From CAIPVR01 sp049316905 (lineage in GTDB: Bacteria; Actinomycetota; Acidimicrobiia; Acidimicrobiales; Microtrichaceae), in the NCBI GenBank assembly GCA_049316905.1, contig JBMOJH010000032.1, forward strand, positions 1 through 31,651: a stretch of DNA of 31,651 bases. The letters run 5' to 3'. Shown here piece by piece: positions 19,232 through 27,613 of this stretch (its first letter is position 1; every line of letters begins with the position of its first letter). Under the pieces are notes generated by a model. The model did no database searches, had not been told where the DNA came from, and saw nothing but the letters and a program-made list of their open reading frames with translations. The translations under genes were made by a program, and so were the position numbers.

Positions 19232-20359
19232 ATGACCACCATCGAGGCGGCCCGTGAGCTGTTCGACGAGCTGGACGCGGCGGGTGCCGCGCCCGGCGGG
19301 AACGGCTCGTTCGAGCGCTCCGCGCTGGAGGCGATCGAGGCCGCGGGCCTCTACGGCCTCACCGTGCCGGAGGAGGTCGGCGGCCACGACCTGCCGCTGG
19401 TGGAGGTGGTGCGGATCTGGGCCGAGCTGGCCCGCGCCGACGGGTCGGTGGGCTGGTGCGCCTTCGCGTCCGACACGGCGCTCGCCTACTTCGGCGCCTA
19501 CCTGCCCGACGACGGCATCGCCCGCGTGATGGACGCCGCACCGGCCGGGCACCTGCCGCTGGTCGCCGGGCAGTTCGCCCCGAACGGCACCGCGGTGGCC
19601 GAGGGTACGGACTGGGTGGTCGACGGCGAGTACCGCTTCGGCTCCGGCCTCCTCCTCGCGGATCTCGCGGGCGCCGGGTTCTTCGCCACGCCGGCCGACG
19701 GCGGCGACGCCGCCTACCTCATGGGGTGCTTCCCGGCGAAGGAGATCGAGGCCCACGGCGGGTGGGACGTGCTCGGCCTGCGCGCCACGCAGTCCATCGA
19801 CTACGGCGTGCACGACGTGCGGGTGCCCGCGGACCAGGCGTTCGACTTCTTCGCCCCGACGGTGCACCGCGGTTCGGCCAAGCACCTGCTCGGCGTGATC
19901 CCGCTCACCGCGGCGGGGCACGCGGCCTGGGCGCTCGGGGTGTGCCGCCGGATGCTCGACGAGTTCATCGCGGTGGCCGCCGGCACCACGCGGATGGGCG
20001 CCGCGTCGAGTCTGGCGGAGTCCGACCACGTGCTCATCTCGCTGGCCCGGCTCGAGTCGCGTCACCGCGCCGGGTGGGCCTGGACGCTCGACGCGTGTGC
20101 CCGGGCCGAGGCCGAGTGTGCGGCGAGCGGCGAGTTCATCACCCCTGCGACCGCGAACCTGCTGCGTCAGGCGTGCGTGCACGTCAACCGGGAGTCCGTG
20201 GAGATCGCCCGCGAGCTCTACTCCCTCGCCGGCACGCAGGCCCTGCGCGACGGCCCGATGCAACGGTGCTTCCGTGATCTCCACGCAGGTACGCAGCACT
20301 ACTTCGCGTCCGACGCCGCCAGCGTGGACTTCGCCCGCACCCTGCTGGGGATCGGCTGA
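19232..20359 (+). CDS. Acyl-CoA dehydrogenase/flavin monooxygenase (HsaA-like) family protein
   Basis: The 375-residue flavoprotein resembles the oxygenase components of two-component flavin monooxygenases (HsaA, HpaH, DszC type) within the acyl-CoA dehydrogenase fold. The N-terminal helical domain includes LYGLTVPEEVGG and ARADGSVGWC (about 49-78). The middle beta domain includes VVDGEYRFGSG and LGLRATQS (Arg of the flavin region). The C-terminal helical half is of the Acyl-CoA_dh_2 kind, ending LHAGTQHYFASD. The catalytic glutamate of true acyl-CoA dehydrogenases is not evident at the usual place, favouring hydroxylation over dehydrogenation. The stop overlaps the start of the SDR (TGATG), so both probably act on one substrate, perhaps a steroid or aromatic compound. 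A flavin reductase partner is not encoded here. Confidence 0.85.
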   Translation: MTTIEAARELFDELDAAGAAPGGNGSFERSALEAIEAAGLYGLTVPEEVGGHDLPLVEVVRIWAELARADGSVGWCAFASDTALAYFGAYLPDDGIARVMDAAPAGHLPLVAGQFAPNGTAVAEGTDWVVDGEYRFGSGLLLADLAGAGFFATPADGGDAAYLMGCFPAKEIEAHGGWDVLGLRATQSIDYGVHDVRVPADQAFDFFAPTVHRGSAKHLLGVIPLTAAGHAAWALGVCRRMLDEFIAVAAGTTRMGAASSLAESDHVLISLARLESRHRAGWAWTLDACARAEAECAASGEFITPATANLLRQACVHVNRESVEIARELYSLAGTQALRDGPMQRCFRDLHAGTQHYFASDAASVDFARTLLGIG

Positions 20360-21252
20360 TGGCCGGCGAACCGCCCACCGAGCAGGCTCCGGCACCGTCG
20401 CTCCCCGGTTCCGCCGTGCTCGTCACCGGCGGCGCCAGCGGGATCGGCCTCGGACTGGCCCACGCGCTGGCCGCCCGTGGCGCGGCCTGCGTGGCGCTGG
20501 TCGACATCGAGGAGGCGGCGCTCGGTGCCGCGGTGCGGCAACTCGCCGCGGCCGTGCCGGGCGTCGAGGTGGCGGGTCTGGCCGCGGACGTGACCGACCG
20601 CGGCGCGCTCGACCGGGCGGTGGGGGAGGCCGTCGAGCGGTTCGGGCCGCTGTCGGTGGCGTGCCTGAACGCGGGGGTGTTCGCCGGCGGCCACCTGTGG
20701 GAGACCACCGACGACGACTGGGACTGGGTCATGGGCGTGAACGTCCGCGGCGTGGTCAACGGCGTGCGGGCCGTGGTGCCGAGGATGGTCGATGCCGGCG
20801 TGCCGGCCCGGATCATGGTGACCGCGTCGGTGGCCGGCGTGGTGGCGTCGCCCGTGTCGGCCCCCTACGTGGTGTCCAAGTTCGCGGCGGTGGGGATCGC
20901 GGAGAGCCTCCACCACGACCTGCAGTTGTCGGGCAACACGCACGTGTCGGTGTCGGTCATCTGCCCGGCGATGGTGGCGACGAGCATCGGCGACTCGGTG
21001 CGGAACCGTCCCGCGGAGCTGCCGGACGCCACCGACACGCCGGGCACGGCCATGGCCCGGATCGGGATCGAGGACGCGATGAGCCGGGGACTCGACCCGA
21101 TGGAGGGCGGCCGGAACGCGGTGTCGCAGTCGTTCGACCTCAATCGCTTCTACGTGAGCACCCACCCGGTGGAGCTGTGGGAGCGGCTCGTGGGGCCGGA
21201 GAACGATGACCGCCTCGCCGGTCGGCCGCCCCGGTTCCAGATGTACGAGTGA
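20359..21252 (+). CDS. Short-chain dehydrogenase/reductase coupled to the flavoprotein
   Basis: A 297-residue classical SDR with TGGASGIG at 23-30, Asp49 (LVDIEE) favouring NAD(H), NAG at 104-106, and catalytic Asn128, Ser157, Tyr170 and Lys174. An 18-residue Pro/Glu-rich lead precedes the Rossmann fold. ATG 20359 overlaps the TGA of the flavoprotein gene by one base (TGATG), so the two are translated together. It is clearly related to the SDR at 7058-7900 over its whole length, including the C-terminal FYVSTHPVELW. It probably oxidises an alcohol or reduces a ketone in the same pathway as the flavoprotein. Confidence 0.92.
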   Translation: MAGEPPTEQAPAPSLPGSAVLVTGGASGIGLGLAHALAARGAACVALVDIEEAALGAAVRQLAAAVPGVEVAGLAADVTDRGALDRAVGEAVERFGPLSVACLNAGVFAGGHLWETTDDDWDWVMGVNVRGVVNGVRAVVPRMVDAGVPARIMVTASVAGVVASPVSAPYVVSKFAAVGIAESLHHDLQLSGNTHVSVSVICPAMVATSIGDSVRNRPAELPDATDTPGTAMARIGIEDAMSRGLDPMEGGRNAVSQSFDLNRFYVSTHPVELWERLVGPENDDRLAGRPPRFQMYE

Positions 21253-21378
21253 CCCCGGCCCCCCTGGGCACTTCTTCCCGCCATGTCGTGCGGATCGGCC
21301 CATGGCATCACGGTGCGTGGTGGGATCGACTGTTCCCAGCGCAGAGCGCGCGAGCACGCCGAACAAGGGGGCAGTCAC

Positions 21379-21564
21379 ATGGGGACGTCCGAAGCCGTCG
21401 AGATCCACGTCGAGGACACCGTCACGGGCCGGGCCCGTCTGGAGCTGGTGACCGAGACCCGAACCGGTGAGCGGTTCACGATCGAGATCGAGGGGCCGAC
21501 CGCCGAGGTTCGCGACGAGGCCCGCTACCTCGCCGAGCAGTACCGCCTCGCCGTCGCCGTCTGA
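21379..21564 (+). CDS. Small hypothetical protein (61 aa)
   Basis: The ATG follows AAGGGGGC by 8 nt and opens a 61-residue frame with normal actinobacterial codon use (third positions mostly G/C). The sequence alternates charged and hydrophobic residues (EIHVEDTV, RLELVTETRTG, FTIEIEG), suggesting three or four beta strands, then a helix (EVRDEARYLAEQYRLA). It has no Cys, no signal peptide and no transmembrane segment. I do not recognise the family. It stands alone between an SDR and the convergent yccF-like gene, with 126 bases of non-coding sequence upstream in which I see no clear promoter. Confidence 0.65.
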   Translation: MGTSEAVEIHVEDTVTGRARLELVTETRTGERFTIEIEGPTAEVRDEARYLAEQYRLAVAV

Positions 21565-21644
21565 CGGCCCCAGCGAAATAGGGGTCCGCAACGCCCGATC
21601 CGGGCGTCCAGGATCCGGAGATCCGGGAAGCGGGCCCCGGCGGC

Positions 21645-22016
21645 TCAGGTCTTGGCGAAGGTGTGGCCGAACGGCCAGAGGCCGAGCACGCCGATCTTCA
21701 CCGACTGGATCCCGAAGGGGATCCCGATGATGGTGATGCACAGAACGAGCGCGGAGGCGAGGGACGCCACGAACAGCGCCCAGCCGACCAGCACGAGCCA
21801 GATCACGTTGAACACCGTCTCGAGCACCCCGCCGCTCGAGTCCCTCACGACCTCCCGGCCGAACGGCCAGATGACGAAGCCGGCCAGTTTGAAGGCCTGG
21901 ATCCCGAAGGGGATCCCGATGATGGTGATGCAGCAGAGCGCGCCGGCCAGCACGTAGCCGATCGCCTGCCAGAACCCGGCGAGGACGAGCCAGAGGATGT
22001 TCCCGATGGTCTTCAC
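21645..22016 (-). CDS. yccF: YccF-domain inner membrane protein
   Basis: The 123-residue membrane protein has two YccF domains in tandem, each a hydrophobic segment pair ending in an Ile-Gly-Ile-Pro motif: CITIIGIPFGIQ at 29-40 and again at 93-104, each followed by a WPFG motif (50-53 and 114-117). The architecture equals that of E. coli YccF; its function is unknown, though it is sometimes linked to inorganic ion or stress responses. GTG 22016 (MKTIGNIL) matches the usual N-terminus, with GGGAG directly against the start. GTG 22082 would add 22 polar residues and overlap the divergent gene. The start lies only 25 bases from that of the divergent oxidoreductase gene. Confidence 0.88.
   Translation of the reverse strand: MKTIGNILWLVLAGFWQAIGYVLAGALCCITIIGIPFGIQAFKLAGFVIWPFGREVVRDSSGGVLETVFNVIWLVLVGWALFVASLASALVLCITIIGIPFGIQSVKIGVLGLWPFGHTFAKT
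21665..21932 (-). repeat. Codon-identical internal direct repeats in yccF
   Basis: A 36-base stretch at 21705-21740 recurs without change at 21897-21932, and a 15-base stretch at 21665-21679 recurs at 21857-21871. Both pairs are offset by exactly 192 bases (64 codons), so they are the corresponding parts of the two YccF domains. Confidence 0.9.
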
Positions 22017-22041
22017 CTCCCCAGTCTGCTTGCCTGAGGCC

Positions 22042-23058
22042 GTGCGCGTGTCGATGACCGTCCCGACCGACGACCTGGCCACCGCCGGGGGGCTCTTCGC
22101 CGAGCTCGAGTCCTTGGGCTACGACCGGGCGTTCTCGTTCGAGGCCCGCCACGATCCGTTCCTCCCGCTCGCCGTCGCCGCCGGTGCCACCACCTCGATC
22201 GGCCTCGGTACCGCGGTGGCCATCGCCTTCGCCCGCACCCCGATGGTGGTGGCCCACGCCGCCTGGGACCTCCAGGCGCTGAGCGGCGGCCGTTTCACCC
22301 TCGGTCTCGGTTCCCAGATCCGCCCGCACGTGGAGGAACGGTTCTCGATGCCGTGGACGAGGCCCGCCGAGCGGATGCGGGAGTTCGTCCTGGCGCTGCG
22401 GGCGATCTGGTCGACCTGGCAGGACGGCGAACCGCTCGACTTCGCGGGCGACTTCTACACCCACACCCGCATGGTTCCGGCCTTCGACCCCGGACCGCTG
22501 CCCGACGGACCCCCGCCCGTGCTGCTCGGCGCCGTCGGGCCCCGCATGACCGAGGTGGCCGGCGAGGTGGCCGACGGTCTCCTCGTGCACCCCGTCAACA
22601 CCCGCCGGTCCCTCGAGGAGCTGACCCTGCCGGCGGTCGCCCGGGGTGCGGCCCGATCGGGCCGCGACCCGGCCGGGGTGGAGGTGGTGTGCGTGACCAT
22701 CGTCGTCACCGGCCGAACCGAGGAGGAGATGGCCCGCAGTCGGGAGGCCATCCGCACCCAGCTCGCGTTCTACGGCACCACTCCCGCCTACCAGCCGGTC
22801 TTCGAGCTCCACGGCATGGGTGGCGCCTGTGACGAGCTGCGTCGCATGGCCCGCGCCGGTCGGTGGGACGAGATGGGCGCGCTGATCGACGACGACTTCC
22901 TGCAGGTCGTGGCGGTGGTCGGCGAACCCGACCGGGTCCCCGACCTGGTGCGCGAACGCCTGGCGGGCATCTCGGACTCGGTGTCGCTCGTGAACAACCG
23001 TGCCCCCGATCCGCTCCATCTCGCCGAGGTGGTGGCCGGTCTCCACGACGGCCGTTGA
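22042..23058 (+). CDS. LLM class F420-dependent oxidoreductase (TIGR03617-like)
   Basis: The 338-residue TIM-barrel protein belongs to the bacterial luciferase-like monooxygenase superfamily; the actinobacterial branch uses coenzyme F420. It opens MRVSMTVPTDD, then EAGYD-like LGYDRAFSFEARHDPF, GLGTAVAIAFARTPMVVA and LDALSGGRF-like LQALSGGRFTLGLGSQIRPHV (one continuous stretch at about 75-110), typical of the MSMEG_2256-like group. The substrate is unknown. GTG 22042 is chosen since upstream codons (ATG 21997) would overlap yccF and add a non-homologous leader. No ribosome-binding site precedes it, which fits a leaderless start. Divergent from yccF. Confidence 0.87.
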   Translation: MRVSMTVPTDDLATAGGLFAELESLGYDRAFSFEARHDPFLPLAVAAGATTSIGLGTAVAIAFARTPMVVAHAAWDLQALSGGRFTLGLGSQIRPHVEERFSMPWTRPAERMREFVLALRAIWSTWQDGEPLDFAGDFYTHTRMVPAFDPGPLPDGPPPVLLGAVGPRMTEVAGEVADGLLVHPVNTRRSLEELTLPAVARGAARSGRDPAGVEVVCVTIVVTGRTEEEMARSREAIRTQLAFYGTTPAYQPVFELHGMGGACDELRRMARAGRWDEMGALIDDDFLQVVAVVGEPDRVPDLVRERLAGISDSVSLVNNRAPDPLHLAEVVAGLHDGR

Positions 23059-23122
23059 GGGTCCGCCGCGCCCGGCCGGGCCCCGCGTCGGTCGCCCCTG
23101 CGTGGTCGTGCCGTGCGCTCGG

Positions 23123-23128
23123 TAGGGT
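23123..23128 (+). promoter_or_regulatory. Putative -10 box (TAGGGT) for ppk2
   Basis: TAGGGT fits TANNNT in the 126-base gap after the F420-type oxidoreductase and would give a leader of about 50 nt before ATG 23185. Confidence 0.35.
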
Positions 23129-23184
23129 CGGGGCACGACGCGGACGCCGGTCGGCGCGCCGGAAGGGACGGGAGGGCGGCGGGG

Positions 23185-24078
23185 ATGACCCAGGAGCAGG
23201 ACGGGACGACCACGGAGTCGGTCGAGGAGCTGCTCGCCGAGCGAGCGAAGCTGCGGACCCAGCTCGCCGAGCTGCGACGCAAGGACCGTTCCGCCGTTCG
23301 CAAGGCCCGCCAGGAACGCGAGCTCAAGCCGTTCCAGGTGGAGCTCCTGAAACTCCAGGACCACCTCGAGCGTCAGCACCGGCGGATGATCGTCCTGTTC
23401 GAGGGTCGCGACGCGGCGGGAAAGGGCGGGACCATCCGCCGGGTCACCCGCTACATGAACGAGAAGCACTACCGGGTGGTCGCCCTCGGCAAGCCCACCG
23501 AGGAGCAGCGCACCCAGTGGTACTTCCAGCGGTACGTGGCGCAGTTCCCGACCGGCGGCGAGATCGTCCTGTTCGACCGCTCCTGGTACAACCGGGCGAT
23601 GGTCGAACCCGTCTTCGGGTTCTGCACCCACGAGGAGTACCGCAACTTCATGCGGGGCGTGGTCGGCTTCGAGAAGGACCTGGTGCGCCAGGGTACGGTG
23701 CTCGTGAAGCTCTACTTCAGCGTCACGAAGGAGGAGCAGCGTCGGCGGTTCGAACGTCGCCGTGACGACCCGCTGCGCCAGTGGAAGCTGTCGGAGATCG
23801 ACATGCAGGCCCAGGAGCACTGGGACGACTTCACGGAGCAGAAGTACCACATGCTCAAGCGGACCAGCACCGCCGACGCGCCGTGGACGATCATCCGCTC
23901 CGAGGACAAGCACACCGCTCGGCTCAACGCGATGCGCGTGATCCTCAATTCGGTCGACTACCAGGACCGCGACCACTCGTTGGACTTCGTGCCGGACGGC
24001 GACGTCGTGCTGAGCGGCGCCGAGGAGGTCTCGCTCATGGAGGCGGAGCGGATCCGCGAGGGACGGTTCACCGAGTGA
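23185..24078 (+). CDS. ppk2: Polyphosphate kinase 2 family protein
   Basis: The 297-residue enzyme transfers phosphate between polyphosphate and nucleoside diphosphates or monophosphates. The Walker A loop FEGRDAAGKGG is at 72-82, Walker B/lid start DRSWYNR at 131-137, and the family motif QWYFQRYVAQFP at 111-122. The N-terminal 60 residues are charged and helical (possible coiled coil). A single PPK2 domain of this length fits class I (GDP/ADP phosphorylating), but class cannot be fixed by eye. ATG 23185 follows GGAGGG by about 9 nt. The frame stays open upstream to 23113 without homology. The glycosyltransferase gene 43 bases downstream may share the transcript. Polyphosphate-driven GTP or ATP supply to sugar activation is a speculative link. 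Confidence 0.92.
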   Translation: MTQEQDGTTTESVEELLAERAKLRTQLAELRRKDRSAVRKARQERELKPFQVELLKLQDHLERQHRRMIVLFEGRDAAGKGGTIRRVTRYMNEKHYRVVALGKPTEEQRTQWYFQRYVAQFPTGGEIVLFDRSWYNRAMVEPVFGFCTHEEYRNFMRGVVGFEKDLVRQGTVLVKLYFSVTKEEQRRRFERRRDDPLRQWKLSEIDMQAQEHWDDFTEQKYHMLKRTSTADAPWTIIRSEDKHTARLNAMRVILNSVDYQDRDHSLDFVPDGDVVLSGAEEVSLMEAERIREGRFTE

Positions 24079-24121
24079 GCGGCACGGCGAGGACGGAGCG
24101 AGCGGTGGGGAGGGCCCGGGC

Positions 24122-25201
24122 GTGCGGCACCGTGTGACGGCTCCGGCACCCGGTCGCGAGCCGACGGTGTCGGTGGTGGTGCCCTGCTACAACTACGGCC
24201 ACTTCCTGGAGGACTGCATCCGCAGCATCGTGGAGCAACCCGGTGTGGTGGCCGACGTGCTCGTGATCGACGACGCGTCGCCCGACGGCAGCGGCGATGT
24301 GGCGGAGGCCCTCGCTGATCGGTACCCGCGGGTGCGGGTCATCCGCCATCTGGAGAATCGCGGCCACATCGCCACCTACAACGAGGGCCTTCCGCAGGCC
24401 GAGGGCGACTACGTGGTGCTGCTGTCGGCCGACGACCAGCTCACCCCCGGGGCGCTCGGGCGGGCGACCGCCCTCATGGAGGCCCATCCAGAGGTGGGCC
24501 TCGTGTACGGGCACCCGGTGTCGTTCAGCGACACACCTCCGCCGGCGCGCACGGAGGTCGGCAGCTGGTCGGTGTGGGCCGGCGAGCGGTGGATCCGGGC
24601 GCAGCTGCGGCGGGGCCTCAGCATCATCTACTCGCCGGAGGCGGTGGTGCGGACCTCGGTGCACAGGGAGGTGGGGTGGTACCGCCCGGAGCTCCCCCAC
24701 ACCGGTGACCTCGAGATGTGGCTGCGGGTCGCCGCGGAGGCGTCCGTCGGCCGTGTCAACGGTGCTGACCAGGCGTTCCGGCGGGTGCACCCGCAGAGCA
24801 TGATGCGCACGCAGTTCGGCACGCCGCTGCGCGACCTCGAGGGTCGGCTCGATGCCATCACCTCGTTCCTCCGGACCAGTCGCGCCCGCCTCGACTCACC
24901 GGGTCGGCTCGACGCACTCGCCCGTCGCGTGATGGCGGGGGAGTCCCTGGACCTGGCCTGCGCACTGGTGGCGTCCGGCGCCGGCCAGGACGACGCGGGC
25001 GCCGGTCCGGAGGACTACGTGACGTTCGCTGCCACGGTCTGGCCGCGTTACCGGCGCCTCCCGGGCTGGAGGGAGTACCGGCTGCGCAGCGGGAACGGCC
25101 CGTCCGGCCCGGTGGTGCGGGCGGAGCTCGGCGCCCTCGCGGCCCGCCGGGACCTCGCCGGTCGGATCCGTTGGCAGCGCTGGCACCGCCTCGGCCTCTG
25201 A
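24122..25201 (+). CDS. Family 2 glycosyltransferase
   Basis: The 359-residue GT-A enzyme has the opening VSVVVPCYNYGHFLEDCIRS (about 16-35), the nucleotide-binding VIDDASPDGS (48-57), ENRGHIATYNEG and the metal-binding SADDQ (about 104-108). The C-terminal 120 residues are Arg-rich and without clear homology. It has no transmembrane helix, so it probably works at the inner membrane face on a lipid-linked acceptor. GTG 24122 follows GGGGAGGG by 7 nt. It converges with the WsaF-like gene, with 7 bases between the stops, and belongs to the glycan locus that extends to 30296. Donor and acceptor are unknown. Confidence 0.9.
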   Translation: MRHRVTAPAPGREPTVSVVVPCYNYGHFLEDCIRSIVEQPGVVADVLVIDDASPDGSGDVAEALADRYPRVRVIRHLENRGHIATYNEGLPQAEGDYVVLLSADDQLTPGALGRATALMEAHPEVGLVYGHPVSFSDTPPPARTEVGSWSVWAGERWIRAQLRRGLSIIYSPEAVVRTSVHREVGWYRPELPHTGDLEMWLRVAAEASVGRVNGADQAFRRVHPQSMMRTQFGTPLRDLEGRLDAITSFLRTSRARLDSPGRLDALARRVMAGESLDLACALVASGAGQDDAGAGPEDYVTFAATVWPRYRRLPGWREYRLRSGNGPSGPVVRAELGALAARRDLAGRIRWQRWHRLGL

Positions 25202-25208
25202 GCGGATC

Positions 25209-26429
25209 TCAGTCGGGCGGCCCGTGGACCTCGTCCTCCACGGCCGCCACGAGCGTGGCCTGCGCCGGTGCCCAGTGGCCGGTACGCACACCGGCGGCCG
25301 CGCCACGGGCACGTTCCTCGCGGTCCGGCGCCTCGATCGCGGCGCACAGCGCGTCGGCGAGCGCTCCCGGCGTGGCCAGTGCCCAGCGCACGTCGGGGTG
25401 CGCGAGGTCGGCGCGGGCGTAGGGGTGGTCGTTCACGACCGGGATCACGCCGCAGGCGAGGAGCTCCTCGGCGATGAGGGAGATGTTGGTGAACGACAGC
25501 GCGAGACCGGTGATGGCCCGGTTGTAGATCCGGGCGAGGGACTCGGGCGTCTGCACGCCGAGTCGGGTCGCCGGGAAGGGCAGGTCCACCCGGTCGTCGC
25601 CGAAGGTGATGATCTCCACCTCGGGGTGGCGTCGGTGCAGTTCGGCCATGGCGAGGAGGGCCAGCCGGAGCCCGCGCCGCTCGCTCGAGGGGTTCAGGTA
25701 CAGCACCGCGGCATCCCGCGGGCCCGCCCCCGTCAGGCGGTAGACGTCCGTGTCGCAGCCGAATTCGGCCACGGTCGGCCGTACGCCGGCCACGGGGGCG
25801 ATCAGGTCCGCGGCCATGTGTCCGATCGTCACGGTCCGGAAGCCGAACCGGTACGTGTCCTCCGCCAGCGCGTACCGGTCGCCACGTGGGTAGAAGAACG
25901 GCTCGAAGTCCTGGGCCAGGTAGAGGCGTCGGCAGGGGATCCCGGCCGACCGGCGAGCGAGCACGTGTGCTGTGGACCACGCCGTGGCCACGCAGGCGTC
26001 GTAGCCGTCGAGACCGTCGCCGATGCCCCGCACCGCTGCGTCGACGAAGGGCCAAGCGGAACGCACGACCTCCCGCTGCAGGTCGAGGTTCCCGCCGTAG
26101 CGGTCGTAGAGGAGCAACTCGCAGGTGTGTCCCGCCCGCTCGAGGCCCTGGATCATCCGGAACATCGTGGTGTGGCCACCCGACCCCCTCGCCGGGGGTT
26201 CGCTGATCCATGCGATCCGCAGCGGCGCACCTCGAGCGGGGCGGCGGGTCGGTACCGGGAGGTCGAGTCGCGCCGAGTCGGCCACGTCGTCGGCCAGGAG
26301 GGGGAACTCGAGTTCCTGCGCCCCGAGGCGCTGGTAGGCGCGGCGTGCGACGCGCCGGGCGAGTTCCCGCGGGCCCATGTCCCGGGCCCGGCCGGCGAGG
26401 ACGCCGACCCGGTGGAGCCGTTCGTTCAT
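25209..26429 (-). CDS. WsaF-like glycosyltransferase
   Basis: The 406-residue protein resembles the GT-B rhamnosyltransferase WsaF of S-layer glycan synthesis. Diagnostic pieces are RIAWISEPPARGSGGHTT near 88-105, the LAQDFEPFFYP motif (about 190-200) with RYALAEDTYRFGF after it, YLNPSSERRGLRLAL, and the late EELLACGVIPVVND. The 60 N-terminal residues (Arg-rich helix) may contact the membrane. ATG 26429 overlaps the TGA of the upstream GT4 gene (ATGA), so the pair is translationally coupled; the longer frame starting at 26489 would lie within that gene. Rhamnan-type chain extension is the family precedent, but the sugar here is unproven. Confidence 0.86.
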   Translation of the reverse strand: MNERLHRVGVLAGRARDMGPRELARRVARRAYQRLGAQELEFPLLADDVADSARLDLPVPTRRPARGAPLRIAWISEPPARGSGGHTTMFRMIQGLERAGHTCELLLYDRYGGNLDLQREVVRSAWPFVDAAVRGIGDGLDGYDACVATAWSTAHVLARRSAGIPCRRLYLAQDFEPFFYPRGDRYALAEDTYRFGFRTVTIGHMAADLIAPVAGVRPTVAEFGCDTDVYRLTGAGPRDAAVLYLNPSSERRGLRLALLAMAELHRRHPEVEIITFGDDRVDLPFPATRLGVQTPESLARIYNRAITGLALSFTNISLIAEELLACGVIPVVNDHPYARADLAHPDVRWALATPGALADALCAAIEAPDREERARGAAAGVRTGHWAPAQATLVAAVEDEVHGPPD

Positions 26430-27568
26430 GGCTGCTCCGGTGTCTCGATGCCCACCGACCCGAGGATGCGGTGGGCGACGTGGGTCCATGAGGCCTCGGC
26501 GGTGCGTTCCGCCCCGTGGCGTCCCATCGTCCGGGCGGTGGCGGGATCCGCGAGGGTCCGCATCGCGGCCACGAGCCCGGCGTGGTCGTCGGGGTGCACC
26601 GTGAGTGCGGCGTCGCCGAGCAGTTCGCCGGCCCCGCCCTCGGTGGTGGCCACCACGGGCAGACCGGCCGATGCGGCCTCCAGGTACGCGATGGGTGACG
26701 GGTCGAAGCGACTGGGCAGGACGAACGCGGTGGCCGTGGCGAACAGCGAGTCGAGTTCCGCCTGCTGGGCCGGCACCTCACGCGCGAGGAACCCGTGGCC
26801 CACCACGCCCGGCCGGTCGACGGTGGGATGGCCACCGACGAGGTGGAGCACCGCCTCGGGACGCTCGGCGCGGACCTCCTCGAAGGCCTGCAGCACCGCC
26901 TCGCCGTTCTTGCGCACCCAGTCCACACCCACGAACAGGAAGGTCGGTCGTGACCAGTCCCGCTCCCCGTCACCCCGGCGCGGACGGTGGCCCATGCCCA
27001 CGGTCGTGACCCGCTCCGGCGCGATGCCGTAGCCCTCCACGAACGCGCGGCCGGCCCATGAGGTGCTGACACAACACCTGTCGGCCGCCCGGCTGGAGCG
27101 GCGCTGGAGTTCGATCCACTCGCGCACCCGCTCGTCCCGGAACCCGCTGTTGCGGATCTCGGAGTCCGGGTGGTCCCACATCTGTTGGAGGGTGGCGTCG
27201 TCGTAGGTGACGACGGGGACGGGTGGTCGGAGCCGGGCGAGGTCGTACACATCGGTACCCATGGCGAGCAGCCCGTCGAGTCGGCCGGCCGCGGCCAGCG
27301 ATCGGCGGAGGGCCCACTCCCGGGGTCGCCGGCGGACCGCGGTCCGGTTGGCCTCCTCGCCGCGGTCACCTCCGACCTGTGACAGCAACCGGAGCCCGCC
27401 TCGCACAGGCCTCGGGAGATGCGCGCCGACGGGGACCACGTCGACCCCGAGGGCCCGCATGCCGTTGGTGAGTCCGTGCGGTGTGCCGGACCAGTTCTCC
27501 GGTGCGGTGGGATCGGCCGCCGGGTAGAGCAGGCCGACGCGGGGGACGGGAGGTCGCCGGTCGGTCAC
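26426..27568 (-). CDS. GT4 family glycosyltransferase
   Basis: The 380-residue GT-B enzyme has a Gly-poor N-terminal fold with YPAADPTAPENWSGTP, the linker FLFVGVDWVRKNGEAVLQAF starting the C-terminal Rossmann fold (about residue 207), and the nucleotide-sugar motif SPIAYLEAASAGLPVVATT with the conserved Glu near 315. A cytosolic retaining transferase is likely. The GTG start at 27568 is the only codon giving the full N-terminal fold but has no Shine-Dalgarno sequence, so expression may depend on coupling from the flippase gene 45 bases upstream. It overlaps the WsaF-like gene downstream by ATGA. Confidence 0.88.
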   Translation of the reverse strand: MTDRRPPVPRVGLLYPAADPTAPENWSGTPHGLTNGMRALGVDVVPVGAHLPRPVRGGLRLLSQVGGDRGEEANRTAVRRRPREWALRRSLAAAGRLDGLLAMGTDVYDLARLRPPVPVVTYDDATLQQMWDHPDSEIRNSGFRDERVREWIELQRRSSRAADRCCVSTSWAGRAFVEGYGIAPERVTTVGMGHRPRRGDGERDWSRPTFLFVGVDWVRKNGEAVLQAFEEVRAERPEAVLHLVGGHPTVDRPGVVGHGFLAREVPAQQAELDSLFATATAFVLPSRFDPSPIAYLEAASAGLPVVATTEGGAGELLGDAALTVHPDDHAGLVAAMRTLADPATARTMGRHGAERTAEASWTHVAHRILGSVGIETPEQP

Positions 27569-27613
27569 GGTCGGGGAAGGGGGGAGTGGGAGGTCACGAT
27601 GGGTGTGGACAGG

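Noticed and set aside
22017..22082. Longer YccF start at GTG 22082
   Set aside because: It adds 22 polar residues not seen in the family and would overlap the start of the divergent oxidoreductase gene.
20299..23976. Minus-strand open frame of about 1,225 codons
   Set aside because: It is antisense to the SDR, F420-type oxidoreductase and ppk2 and overlaps yccF in another frame; no recognisable domain.
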